Below, piece after piece: positions 6,508 to 15,127 of a stretch of DNA of 60,347 nt (position 1 is the first letter of the stretch; every line of letters starts with the position of its first letter). The stretch is taken from positions 1-60,347 of the forward strand of contig CADBEI010000005.1 of NCBI GenBank assembly GCA_902793695.1. Direction: 5' to 3'. Both the position numbers and the translations under genes were made by a program. This DNA is from an uncultured Pseudomonadota bacterium (GTDB taxonomy: Bacteria; Pseudomonadota; Alphaproteobacteria; RF32; CAG-239). Under the pieces are notes generated by a model. The model worked only from the letters and a program-made list of their open reading frames with translations, searched no databases and was not told the origin of the DNA.

Positions 6508-7915
6508 ATGTCGGTATTAAAGCCTTTATTATCAAAACTGATATGCAAAAGATTATGTGCACTGCCTTTTGTTTTTTTCAGTATCTTTCTTATTTGCGCT
6601 TATAAATATGTGCAAAAATATTTTACCACTATGTCTGCGTCAGAATTTTTGTTTTTTATCAATACCCCTATGGAAGGGGCAGATAAGAGGCTTATCCATG
6701 TTTTTATAAATAAATGTCTGGTTAATCCGTTGCTTTATTCCATATTGATATGTTATATGTTTTGCAACGGCAATTATTTCATTGCCATTTAACATACTGA
6801 AAAAACAACTAAAATTGCCTGCTTTTCTTGGAATAGTATTGCAAAAAGTTAAAAAATATGAAACGATAACCTTGATTACATTATCGGTTTTAGTCTCGAT
6901 TTTCTACCTTCCAAAATTTTGGTTTCTCAAAGAATTGTTTGCTATGCACAGTGCTACTTATGATACATTTTATGAACAGCATTTTGTGCAGCCCACACCA
7001 CAAAACATACAATTTCCGCATAAGAAAAATTTGATTGTTATTGTTGTCGAAAGTCTTGAAGAAACATTTAAAAATAAAGATTTCTTCGGTCAATCATTAA
7101 TACCTCACCTTGAGCAGTTGGAAGCTGAAGGTGTAAAATTCACAAATTTTCAAAACGGATGGAGCACAACTTATACGGCGGCAAGCATTATGGCATTGTT
7201 TTCGGGTGTGCCGACAAATGTCATCGGGAAATACTTCGTTAACACATATGGTAAAACATTAAACTTTTTGCCGGAATATTATTCTCTCGGAAATATATTG
7301 CAAAGCAACAGCTACCAAACTTATTCGGTGCAGGGCTCAGGTGGTAGTTTTTCCGGATTGGAAAACTTTTTAATAGCCCACGGTATTGAGCATCTTATTG
7401 ACAACAAGGAAATGGAAACCGAATATCACATTGCTCAACCGCAAGATGATTGGGGATATAATGATAATGTTGTTATGGATGTTTCAAAAAAAGTAATTCA
7501 AAATATTGACCACTCAAAACCATATTTTTTATTGATTCAAACATTGGACACACACGCTAATTATGAAACACATATTCCGAATCACGGCAAATTTGATAAT
7601 TCGTGGTACAACGCAATTTATAACACCGATATACAGATTTATGAGTTTATAAAATGGATGCCTAAAGAAAGGTTTGTTTATAATTTATTTTTAAATGCAC
7701 CTAAACCGAAAAATACTGTGCGCACTTTCTCGCAAATAGATTTATTCCCTACCGTTTTGGAGGCAATGGGAGTCGAAATAAAAGGGCATCAACTGGGTTT
7801 AGGTATTTCCGTGTTCAGCAATAAGAAAACATTGTTGGAAAGATATCCCGATACTCTTGCTCAAAAATTATCCAAACGTAGCAAACTCAGTGAAGAATTA
7901 TGGAAAATGAAATAA
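6508..7915 (+). pseudogene. Decayed LTA-synthase/OpgB-type membrane sulfatase
   Basis: The intact family has several N-terminal transmembrane helices and an extracytoplasmic sulfatase-fold domain that transfers phosphoglycerol or phosphoethanolamine to envelope glycans. Here it is in two frames. 6508-6792 encodes 94 residues with membrane segments and ends in a stop. A second frame, overlapping from about 6782 to 7915, carries one more membrane segment and the catalytic domain (LIVIVVESLEETF, then GWSTTYTAASIMA with the nucleophile threonine region, QTLDTHANYETH, and SQIDLFPTVLEAMG). After 'YNTDIQIYEFIKWMP' the usual segment with the metal-binding LGDH motif is missing, and the text resumes at 'KERFVYNLF'. 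A frameshift plus loss of a metal site indicate a pseudogene. GGAG precedes the first ATG by 8 bases, and the structured leader lies upstream. Confidence 0.7.
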
Positions 7916-7956
7916 CTGATATACCTTAATCACGCTAATAATCGGTAAATTGCCGA

Positions 7957-8206
7957 TTACAGACGTGCCACGCGTAGCGATTCACAGATGGTGTCGGCGC
8001 ACAAAAACGAATCGCCGAGCGTGTTGCAATTTACAACCCGCAAATAACGAATCGGCACTTCATATTCGGCCGCAGGTATTTTTTTCGCCCTGCCGCATCA
8101 TATCGCCGTATGCAATACAAATCGGCGTTTTTTACCAACGTTTATCGTGTGCTGATATTGTCGGCACATAATCTCCGCCAAAATCCGCATTTGGTATAAT
8201 TTCCAT
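7957..8206 (-). pseudogene. Gene relic with stop and frameshift
   Basis: On the minus strand a protein-like reading starts at ATG 8206 (MEIIPNADFGGDYVPTISAH...). It meets an in-frame TAA, continues in the same frame as 'KTPICIAYGDMMRQGEK', then needs a frame change at a run of seven A. It ends as 'AAEYEVPIRYLRVVNCNTLG...' at a TAA at 7957-7959. The residual text looks like coding sequence rather than noise, but I cannot name the family. The rest of the 7916-8396 gap is AT-rich with nothing clear before the ugd terminator. Confidence 0.4.
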
Positions 8207-8361
8207 CGGTTGCAATCGACCTCTTATCCGCATTTTCCCGTTCATGGTTTTGCTCGTGTATATAATATGATATATTCTTAAGTGTATTTATATAAATTAA
8301 CCGCTAAAAGTTATTAAAACAACCCCTCGTCCGTGTCAATGGCAAAACTACGTAAACTCAT

Positions 8362-8389
8362 AAAAAAACCGCCGGCATAACCGACGGTT
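8362..8389 (-). terminator. Terminator of ugd
   Basis: On the minus strand AACCGTCGG pairs with CCGGCGGTT (9 bp, one GU) and is followed by a run of seven T, just past the ugd stop at 8397. Confidence 0.85.
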
Positions 8390-8396
8390 GGCAATA

Positions 8397-9704
8397 TTAA
8401 TCAAATTTTTTGCCGATACAGCGATATTCAAAGCCGAGTTTAATGGCTTCCGCCGGATTCAGCATATTGCGAAAATCCAGAATTTTTTTGCTACGCATAA
8501 GCTGTGCCACGCCATTTAAATCCACTGCCGCAAATTGTTTCCACTCAGTCAGAATCACCAAAACATCGGCATCTTTCACCGCCACATACATATCGTCGGC
8601 ATAGGCAATTTTATCGCCCAACAGCTGACACGCCGTGCCCATTGCTTTCGGGTCATACGCCGTTATATCGACCTTGTGTTGCAACAGTGCCGCAATCACA
8701 TCCATGGCCGGGCTCTGCCGACAATCATCGGTACCGTCTTTAAAAGCCAAGCCCCATACCGCGATTTTGGCGTGCGGAATTTGTTTAACAGCCGCCAGAA
8801 CACGCTCGGCCATTTTTTCTTTGCGTTTTTTATTGCCGGCAATCGTGGTTTCTATCAGCTCAATAGGTGTGCCGACAGCACGTCCCATATATGCCATCGC
8901 CATTGTGTCTTTCGGGAAACAACTTCCGCCGTAGCCCAAACCGGCATTCAAAAAACGACTGCCGATGCGACTATCCAAACCCATACCCTTGGCAACTTCG
9001 CTGATGTCGGCACCGGACTTTTCGCAAAAGTCGGCTATTTCGTTGATATAATGAATCTTCATCGCCAAAAAAGCATTGGACGCGTATTTAATGGTTTCGC
9101 TGGAACGACGCGACACAAACAGCATATTGGTTTTATCGATAAACGGAGCATAGAGTTCTTTAATCAGCGCAGTCGCCCTTTCAGAATTGGAACCAATTAC
9201 GATTCTGTCCGGATTGAAAAAATCGTGAATGGCAAAGCCTTCGCGCAAAAATTCCGGCAAAGAAATAACATCAAAGCGCGCGGTCGGATTTTTGGTGCGA
9301 ATAATCTGCTCGACGTTGTCACCCGTGCCGACCGGAACCGTGGATTTTGTGGCAATAACCGTATAGTCGGTCAAATACTCTGCAAGTTCAGTGGCGGCGG
9401 CATAAATATATTTCATATCCGCCTCGTGCGTAATCGGGTGAGGCGGTGTGCCTACGGCAATCAGCACCACATCGGCCCCCTCAACTGCCTTGCGCATGGA
9501 AGTGGTAAAACTCAAACGACCTTCAGCGATATTTTTCTTGAAAAGTTCTTCCAAACCATCTTCATAAATAGTCAGCTTGCCTGCTTTTAAATCATCAATT
9601 TTCTCTTTGATTTTATCAACGCAAACTACCTCGTTACCGAGTTCCGCCAATCCTACTCCGGTTGGCAAACCGACGTATCCTATACCGATAATGCCTATCT
9701 TCAT
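8397..9704 (-). CDS. ugd: UDP-glucose 6-dehydrogenase
   Basis: Oxidises UDP-glucose to UDP-glucuronate with two NAD+, supplying acidic sugars for surface polysaccharides. The 435-residue protein has an N-terminal Rossmann motif (GIIGIGYVGLPTGVGLA), the central dimerisation helices, and the catalytic cysteine in GYGGSCFPKD near residue 260. The C-terminal UDP-binding domain includes VWGLAFKDGTDDCRQSPA. Length and motifs are those of the Ugd/TuaD group; a UDP-N-acetyl-sugar dehydrogenase is a less likely alternative. GGAG lies about 8 bases before the ATG. No other sugar-nucleotide or capsule genes are next to it. Confidence 0.9.
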   Translation of the reverse strand: MKIGIIGIGYVGLPTGVGLAELGNEVVCVDKIKEKIDDLKAGKLTIYEDGLEELFKKNIAEGRLSFTTSMRKAVEGADVVLIAVGTPPHPITHEADMKYIYAAATELAEYLTDYTVIATKSTVPVGTGDNVEQIIRTKNPTARFDVISLPEFLREGFAIHDFFNPDRIVIGSNSERATALIKELYAPFIDKTNMLFVSRRSSETIKYASNAFLAMKIHYINEIADFCEKSGADISEVAKGMGLDSRIGSRFLNAGLGYGGSCFPKDTMAMAYMGRAVGTPIELIETTIAGNKKRKEKMAERVLAAVKQIPHAKIAVWGLAFKDGTDDCRQSPAMDVIAALLQHKVDITAYDPKAMGTACQLLGDKIAYADDMYVAVKDADVLVILTEWKQFAAVDLNGVAQLMRSKKILDFRNMLNPAEAIKLGFEYRCIGKKFD

Positions 9705-9803
9705 ATTTTATACTCCGTTCGTCTTATAAATTTTATACAGTTATTATCGTAAATAAACAAATTGCTAACCGTATTTATCCCCTTAATTTTGTGCGCTACA
9801 AAC

Positions 9804-9836
9804 AAAAAAAGCGGCACCTTTTTAGGGTGTCGCCTT
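9804..9836 (-). terminator. Terminator after the M3 peptidase gene
   Basis: Minus-strand GCGACACC pairs with GGTGCCGC (one mismatch), followed by seven T. It lies between the peptidase stop (9852) and the ugd start (9704), separating the two transcripts. Confidence 0.8.
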
Positions 9837-9851
9837 TGTTGATTTAAGGAA

Positions 9852-11624
9852 TTAATCTTTGGAAATTTCCGCCGCCAGAGCCTCGAGCTCGGCCATTTCC
9901 CGTTCCAGCAGCTTAATCCCGTCCTGCCAAAAACTCGGAGAAGTCGCATCAATACCGAATCGGCTCAGCGCCTGACGATAGTTCTCGATACCGCTGTTTT
10001 CCAGCATCTTCATATACTTGCCGGCAAAATTTCTTACCGTCCCGGACTTATACGCCTCATACAATGAATTAACCACGCAGCACGAGAAACAGTACGAATA
10101 AACATAGTAATCATACTCAAAAAAGTGATGAATACCGGCCCAGATGAACTTCAGATTGCCGGTATCAACGCTTGGCCCGAGATAATTGTCCATAACAGAT
10201 TGGAACATCTCTTGCAACCTTTGCGCCGAGACTTCGCCCTTGGCACGCTCAATGTGTGCCATATCTTCAAAACGATGAAACGCAATCTGACGACTGGTGG
10301 TGGCAATCATTTCTTCGATATGCTTGGCCAGCAGCACAAAACGCCAACGCGGATTGCCTTCCCTTTGAAGCATGGCATCAAACACCAGCTGTTCGGCAAA
10401 AATCGATGCGGTTTCCGCTTGTGCACAAGACTTTTCGCGTCCAAGCTCGCCATACTTCTTACTGACGTATTCATGCACGGCGTGTCCGAGTTCGTGTGCC
10501 AGAACATCAATATCGCAGAAACGACCGTTGAAGTTGACGAATACACGAGGCAGACAGCCGACCGGCATTTCCATGCAATAGGCTCCGTCAGCTTTGCCCT
10601 CGTAGGGGTAAAAGTCAATACAGTCTTGATCAAAGAACATTTGTGCTATCTCGGCAAACTTCGGAGAGAACTCGGCAAACGTAGCCAAAATCAACTCTTT
10701 AGCTTCTTCCAATGAGTAGCGTTCACCCTCTATTTCAAACGGATAAGGGGCTAACCTGTCCTGATACGGCAACTTGTCAACACCGAGCATCTTGGCCTTG
10801 AGTGCATGATAGCGATGGGCCAATTTACGTGCCGAAGAGTCATCACAGGCAAACGTATTAACCAGATTGTTCAAATCGTTGCCGTCGATATCGTTGAGCA
10901 AATTCGCCTCCTCTGTCGGATAGCTGTAATTCCGCCACTCTTGTTCAATGGCACGGCTCTTGAGTAAAGCATTGTAGATGAGAGCAAACAACTCTTGCCG
11001 TTCTTCATACCACGCTATACGCTTGGTCTCTGCTTCGGCTCGCAAAGAAACATCTTGCGAATCATAAAGTTGCATCAGTTCGCCCTCATTGTACTTTTTA
11101 CCGCGCACTTCAATCGAGAACTTGGCGCGCTCCTCATTGTAAAGTCGCACCCAGTAGTCGGCAACAGCCTGCTGATCGCAGAGCATTTGCTCCAACTCAC
11201 TCGAAAGGGTATGCGGCCTGAACTTCAGGCATTTTCTGAGCCAAGCCTTTTTGCCACGGTCATCGTCATTATCCGGTAAAATTACCTGCCGATAATCCAG
11301 TCCCTTACAAATCTCCACTTTCAAAAATGCCAATTCCTTTTGGCATTTTTTCACGGTATCTTGCATATTCTGGTAAAAGGTGCACACCGCTTTGTCATTT
11401 AAATGGGTTGACCACACCAGATATGAGTAGCTGTCCAATCGGCAAAGCATTGCGCAAACAGAGGCATACTCGGATAAGCAGTCGTGGAAATACATCGGCT
11501 TCAAAGAGGCGACTATCCCTTCATACTTTTTCCGGAAATAACTACACTGCAAAAGTGCTTTTTTGCTTGCGACACGCGCATCATCAGATGATGCAAAAAT
11601 GTCAGATAAATTCCATTTTTCCAT
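9852..11624 (-). CDS. pepF: M3-family oligoendopeptidase (PepF-like)
   Basis: Cytosolic zinc metallopeptidase that degrades oligopeptides. The zinc site HELGH is visible in 'DIDVLAHELGHAVHEY', with the third ligand region 'AETASIFAEQLV' about 25 residues later, as in family M3B. The start at 11624 (MEKWNLSDIF) gives 590 residues and matches the usual 'W.LSDLY' N-terminus. The longer reading from 11690 cannot be used because the promoter at 11662-11690 overlaps it; an ATG at 11630 is equally possible. Monocistronic, with a terminator at 9804-9836. Confidence 0.9.
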   Translation of the reverse strand: MEKWNLSDIFASSDDARVASKKALLQCSYFRKKYEGIVASLKPMYFHDCLSEYASVCAMLCRLDSYSYLVWSTHLNDKAVCTFYQNMQDTVKKCQKELAFLKVEICKGLDYRQVILPDNDDDRGKKAWLRKCLKFRPHTLSSELEQMLCDQQAVADYWVRLYNEERAKFSIEVRGKKYNEGELMQLYDSQDVSLRAEAETKRIAWYEERQELFALIYNALLKSRAIEQEWRNYSYPTEEANLLNDIDGNDLNNLVNTFACDDSSARKLAHRYHALKAKMLGVDKLPYQDRLAPYPFEIEGERYSLEEAKELILATFAEFSPKFAEIAQMFFDQDCIDFYPYEGKADGAYCMEMPVGCLPRVFVNFNGRFCDIDVLAHELGHAVHEYVSKKYGELGREKSCAQAETASIFAEQLVFDAMLQREGNPRWRFVLLAKHIEEMIATTSRQIAFHRFEDMAHIERAKGEVSAQRLQEMFQSVMDNYLGPSVDTGNLKFIWAGIHHFFEYDYYVYSYCFSCCVVNSLYEAYKSGTVRNFAGKYMKMLENSGIENYRQALSRFGIDATSPSFWQDGIKLLEREMAELEALAAEISKD

Positions 11625-11661
11625 AAGCATAAAACTAAATAAATAATTGTATTTTGCCCCG

Positions 11662-11690
11662 AGTTTACCGATATTTTTTGTTTTTGTCAA
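11662..11690 (-). promoter_or_regulatory. Promoter TTGACA-17-TAAACT
   Basis: On the minus strand TTGACA (11690-11685) and TAAACT (11667-11662) are spaced by 17 bases and would start transcription near 11655, just upstream of the peptidase start. This decides against the longer ORF start at 11690. Confidence 0.65.
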
Positions 11691-11721
11691 TCATTAAAAA
11701 CAAATACTTTATTTAAGAAAA

Positions 11722-11751
11722 CAAAAAGCGGAGTATTTTTCGTACTCCGCC
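11722..11751 (-). terminator. Terminator of the SPOR-nagZ-tatA operon
   Basis: Minus-strand GCGGAGTA pairs with TACTCCGC (8 bp), followed by TTTTTG, 20 bases after the tatA-like stop. It closes the leftward three-gene operon. Confidence 0.85.
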
Positions 11752-11770
11752 GCAAATTAATATTTTTCCA

Positions 11771-12175
11771 TCAATAACGGTTTTCCAAATCAACGGGTTT
11801 TTCTTCTTCAACAACTTCCTGAACTTTTTCCTGAACTTTTTCTTCGGAAACATTTTCCGTCGGTTGTTGTGGTTCCGCATCGCTTTTTGTTTTTTTATTC
11901 TTATTGATGAAACTGCCCATAAACTTCAAAGACTCTTCAATTTCTTCGGGAGTATTGTCTTCAGCTTCCGTTTTTTCTTCGGCATTTTTTTTGTTTTCCA
12001 TCTCGGTTTTAACTTGCTTAATCCGTTTTTTTGCAATTTTGGATCCCTCTTTTGCCACATCTACGCTGTTCTTGAATTTTTCCTCCAACAGCGCGCGCAA
12101 TTCGGGTAATTTCTCGGCATTAAAAATTGCCAACACTCCGACAATAACCACAAACCAACCAAAAAATCCGCCCAT
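11771..12175 (-). CDS. tatA: Sec-independent translocase TatA/TatB-like subunit
   Basis: A 134-residue protein with the TatA/B layout: a short N-terminal transmembrane helix (GWFVVIVGVLAIF), a hinge, an amphipathic helix starting at EKLPELRALLEEKF, then a long acidic low-complexity tail. These proteins form the pore or receptor complex that exports folded proteins with twin-arginine signals. The family's FG dipeptide before the amphipathic helix is FN here. Operon position after nagZ (12-base gap) matches the alphaproteobacterial nagZ-(scpAB)-tatAB order with scpAB missing. AAGGAGG precedes the ATG. TatA versus TatB cannot be settled from sequence alone. Confidence 0.7.
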   Translation of the reverse strand: MGGFFGWFVVIVGVLAIFNAEKLPELRALLEEKFKNSVDVAKEGSKIAKKRIKQVKTEMENKKNAEEKTEAEDNTPEEIEESLKFMGSFINKNKKTKSDAEPQQPTENVSEEKVQEKVQEVVEEEKPVDLENRY

Positions 12176-12187
12176 AATTTTCCTCCT

Positions 12188-13234
12188 TTATGCCTTACGC
12201 AGACGGTTCAATACCTCCGTCGCATCATAATTGTAGTTATATGATATAATATTTTTCAGCGCAGTACAATATTTATTTTTAACATATTCATATTGCGTAA
12301 AATCCCCGCTTTTTTTAATTATTTTTTTGATTGTTTCCAATCTTTGTTCAAACTTTGCACTCGGCTCAATTCCGCTTTCACAAACAGCAACATTGGCTGC
12401 AAAATCGGCATTTCCCAAACAAACGACATCGCACCCCGCCTCCATAACGGCACGCGAACGGTCGGCTATGGTGCCGTGCAAGGCTTGCATCATTACGGCA
12501 TCTGAAACCAACATACCGTCGAAGCCGATTTTATCGCGAATGATTTCTTTAATAACTTTCGATGAAACGCTGGCGGCATACTCCTTATCCACTGTCTTCA
12601 ACACAATGTGCGCCACCATTCCCATCGGAGCATCATTCAGAGCAATAAACGGAGCAAAATCGGTTTCCAGTTCGGTCAGATCTTCGTTGATTACCGGCAA
12701 TTCCAAATGCGGATCGGCCGCACCGCGCCCATGCCCCGGCAAATGCTTGATACACGGACATACACCCTGAGTAATATATTCATTAACCATAGCTTTGCCA
12801 AGTTCGGCAGCATTATTTTCAAAACAACGTCCTCTGAGCGCGTTTGACGTTGTTTCGTATAAAGTATCCAAAACCGGTGCAAAATTTACATTGATGCCGC
12901 AATTTTTTAAATCGTGACTGATTAAATAAGCGTGTTGCGCGGCAACTTCCGCTGTTTTAATATCTTGTTGCGCGGTTACCGGTGTAAATTCCGGTTCAAG
13001 CAAGCGACGGACTCTGCCGCCTTCTTGATCAACCGCGACCAAAACATCATCACGTCCGGTCGCATTTTGAATATCCTCAACCAGAGATTTTACCTGTGCG
13101 GCATTTTCAATATTGGCGCAAAACTTGGAAAAAAGGCACACGCCGAGCGGATTATAACGTTCAAACAAACGTTTTTCATCATCACTCAAACGCGCACCCT
13201 GACAAGATAAAAAAGCAGGTAAAATCTTATTCAT
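12188..13234 (-). CDS. nagZ: Beta-N-acetylhexosaminidase NagZ
   Basis: Family GH3 enzyme that removes N-acetylglucosamine from anhydromuropeptides during cytosolic cell-wall recycling. It has 348 residues. Diagnostic motifs are 'VAVDQEGGRV' near residue 67, 'KHLPGHGRGAADPHLELP' carrying the His/Asp acid-base dyad, and 'GMLVSDAVMM' carrying the nucleophile aspartate. It is the second gene of the SPOR-nagZ-tatA operon, 3 bases after the SPOR gene, which fits a shared cell-wall role. Confidence 0.93.
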   Translation of the reverse strand: MNKILPAFLSCQGARLSDDEKRLFERYNPLGVCLFSKFCANIENAAQVKSLVEDIQNATGRDDVLVAVDQEGGRVRRLLEPEFTPVTAQQDIKTAEVAAQHAYLISHDLKNCGINVNFAPVLDTLYETTSNALRGRCFENNAAELGKAMVNEYITQGVCPCIKHLPGHGRGAADPHLELPVINEDLTELETDFAPFIALNDAPMGMVAHIVLKTVDKEYAASVSSKVIKEIIRDKIGFDGMLVSDAVMMQALHGTIADRSRAVMEAGCDVVCLGNADFAANVAVCESGIEPSAKFEQRLETIKKIIKKSGDFTQYEYVKNKYCTALKNIISYNYNYDATEVLNRLRKA

Positions 13235-13237
13235 ATT

Positions 13238-14203
13238 TTAACGCTCTTTAGCGATACAATCGTTCATACCTTTGGCTTTGAGCGCGTTGCATACTTTTTG
13301 TGCGTCTTCTTTAGAGGCAAAGCTGCCGGCGCGGAGTCTGTACATGGTTCCCTTGCTCCCCAAATCAACATTTTGAATTTCGTGCGGCAAACCTTTCAGA
13401 ACTCCGGCATATTTGGAAGAAGCATCGCTCCAAACTTTTTCCACCGCAGCTTTGTTGCTCGAAGCAACCAGTTGAATCTGCCATTTACCGTTGGCGACAA
13501 CCGCCGGTTTTTCCGCAACTTTTTCTACAGTTTTTTCTACGGTTTTTTCCGCGGCTTGGGCTTGTTCTTTTACGGTTTGTGCAACTTCGGCGGCCTTTTC
13601 CTCAACCTTTTCTTTGGTTTCGGCCACGGCTTTGGCGGCGTCAGATTTAGCGGTTTCGGATTTTTCTTCAACCTTCTGTGCGGTTTCTTTAATTTCTGCC
13701 TTGTTTTCTTCCAGCAAATCCTGCGGTTTTGCGGCCACATCATCCGAATTTTCTTCGGAAACGACATCAACTATTTCATTCAAATCGGTAGCATTAACGT
13801 CCGTTACTTCCGGCACAATATCCGGTAATTTAGGCTGTTCCGGTGTCGGCAACAGATTTTCCACCACGGTATTATCCACATCTTTCTTTTCAACCAGATT
13901 GTAGATGTCTTTATCCTGATTCGGAATATCCATTCCGCCCGGATTTTCCGGCTTAACTTTCACCGCGGTTTCCGGACGATGAATGGTCGGAACATCTTTG
14001 TGCGCCTGCTTATATTGCGGTGCCAACACAAACCAAGCCACCACACCGGCCAAAACAATACCGGCCAAAGTGCCTAAAAAATTGTTACGTGAACGTGCCA
14101 GTTCATGCCGACGTTCTTCGATGGTGGCGATTTTTTGTTCCGCCACTTTTTGTTTGAATTGATTAACGTAATCGTCGTTTTTGTTGTAAAAATCCTGATA
14201 CAT
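13238..14203 (-). CDS. SPOR-domain cell-envelope protein
   Basis: A 321-residue bitopic membrane protein. The cytoplasmic N-terminus is charged, one transmembrane helix (NFLGTLAGIVLAGVVAWFVL) lies near residue 45, and a long periplasmic Ala/Glu/Lys/Val-rich linker follows. The C-terminal SPOR domain spans about residues 242-318 (KWQIQLVASSNKAAVEKVW ... YRLRAGSFASKEDAQKVCNA). SPOR domains bind denuded glycan strands at the septum. First gene of the operon with nagZ, a pairing common in Alphaproteobacteria. The linker's repeats (EKTVEKTVEKVAEKPA) suggest flexible length. Confidence 0.9.
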   Translation of the reverse strand: MYQDFYNKNDDYVNQFKQKVAEQKIATIEERRHELARSRNNFLGTLAGIVLAGVVAWFVLAPQYKQAHKDVPTIHRPETAVKVKPENPGGMDIPNQDKDIYNLVEKKDVDNTVVENLLPTPEQPKLPDIVPEVTDVNATDLNEIVDVVSEENSDDVAAKPQDLLEENKAEIKETAQKVEEKSETAKSDAAKAVAETKEKVEEKAAEVAQTVKEQAQAAEKTVEKTVEKVAEKPAVVANGKWQIQLVASSNKAAVEKVWSDASSKYAGVLKGLPHEIQNVDLGSKGTMYRLRAGSFASKEDAQKVCNALKAKGMNDCIAKER

Positions 14204-14330
14204 GATAAACCCCTTTTTTATATTTTGTATTTGTTATACAGATTTATGGTTTAAAATCACTTAACAGAATAAAAATTTTCTTTACATTGTTTTCAAAACG
14301 ATAGTAATATTTTGTCAGAGGAAAAAATTT

Positions 14331-15125
14331 ATGAAAATTGCCACGCTCAACATCAACTCCGTCAATGCCAGAATCGCCAATTTATGTGATTGGCTCGGTC
14401 AGCATCAACCTGATGTTTTGCTGTTGCAGGAAATCAAAACCGAATTTAACAATTTTCCGTTTTTTGATTTGCAAATGCAAGGATATGAGACCAAAATTTT
14501 GGGGCAAAAAGGTTATAACGGTGTTGCTATTTTGAGCCGCTACCCTTTAACTTTGCGCACGGAAAATCTGCCGAATTTTACCGACGAAAATGCGCGTTAT
14601 TTGGAGTGCGAAACGGTTATCAACGAACAAAAATACATTATTGCCTCACTCTATTTACCCAACGGTAATCCGCCGTATAACAACCCGTCGGATAATTCAA
14701 AATTTGCATATAAATTGCGTTGGATGGACGCCTTATTGCAACACGCCGATAATTTGTTGCAAACACAAAAAAACGTTGTTTTAGGTGGTGACTTTAATGT
14801 GATTTTAACCCCGCACGATGTATATAATCCCGAGCTGTTCAAGGGCGATGCCTTATATCGGCCGGAAGTACAAAACCGCCTGCGTTTGCTGTTGCGTTCG
14901 GGGTATTGCGATACTTATCGCGCACTGTATCCGGAGCCGAACGGCTACACTTTCTGGGATTATAATGCCGGCTCGTTGCAAAATGATTTGGGATTGCGTA
15001 TTGACTATATTTTAAGTTCGCCGGCGCTGACCGACAGGCTGGTTTCGTGCGTTGTTGACCGCGATTTTCGCACTTGGGAAAAAGCCTCCGACCATACTGT
15101 TTTAATTGCTGAATTTGAGGACTGA
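14331..15125 (+). CDS. xth: Exodeoxyribonuclease III
   Basis: AP endonuclease and 3' exonuclease of base-excision repair. The 264-residue protein follows the EEP fold: 'KIATLNINSVNARI' (Asn ligand), 'VLLLQEIKTE' (metal-binding Glu), 'YNGVAILS', 'VVLGGDFNVI' (catalytic Asp/Asn) and the terminal 'KASDHTVLIAEF' with the catalytic Asp-His. AGAGG lies upstream of the ATG. The next gene starts 2 bases after its stop, so the two are probably cotranscribed. Confidence 0.93.
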   Translation: MKIATLNINSVNARIANLCDWLGQHQPDVLLLQEIKTEFNNFPFFDLQMQGYETKILGQKGYNGVAILSRYPLTLRTENLPNFTDENARYLECETVINEQKYIIASLYLPNGNPPYNNPSDNSKFAYKLRWMDALLQHADNLLQTQKNVVLGGDFNVILTPHDVYNPELFKGDALYRPEVQNRLRLLLRSGYCDTYRALYPEPNGYTFWDYNAGSLQNDLGLRIDYILSSPALTDRLVSCVVDRDFRTWEKASDHTVLIAEFED

Positions 15126-15127
15126 AA

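Noticed and set aside
7950..8171. 73-residue plus-strand ORF
   Set aside because: The opposite strand gives a better, though broken, coding signal; this frame is its shadow.
8535..9590. Plus-strand ORF of 351 residues opposite ugd
   Set aside because: Shadow of the clear ugd gene; no domain of its own.
11625..11690. Longer N-terminus for the M3 peptidase
   Set aside because: The region holds the predicted promoter, and the extension has no family match.
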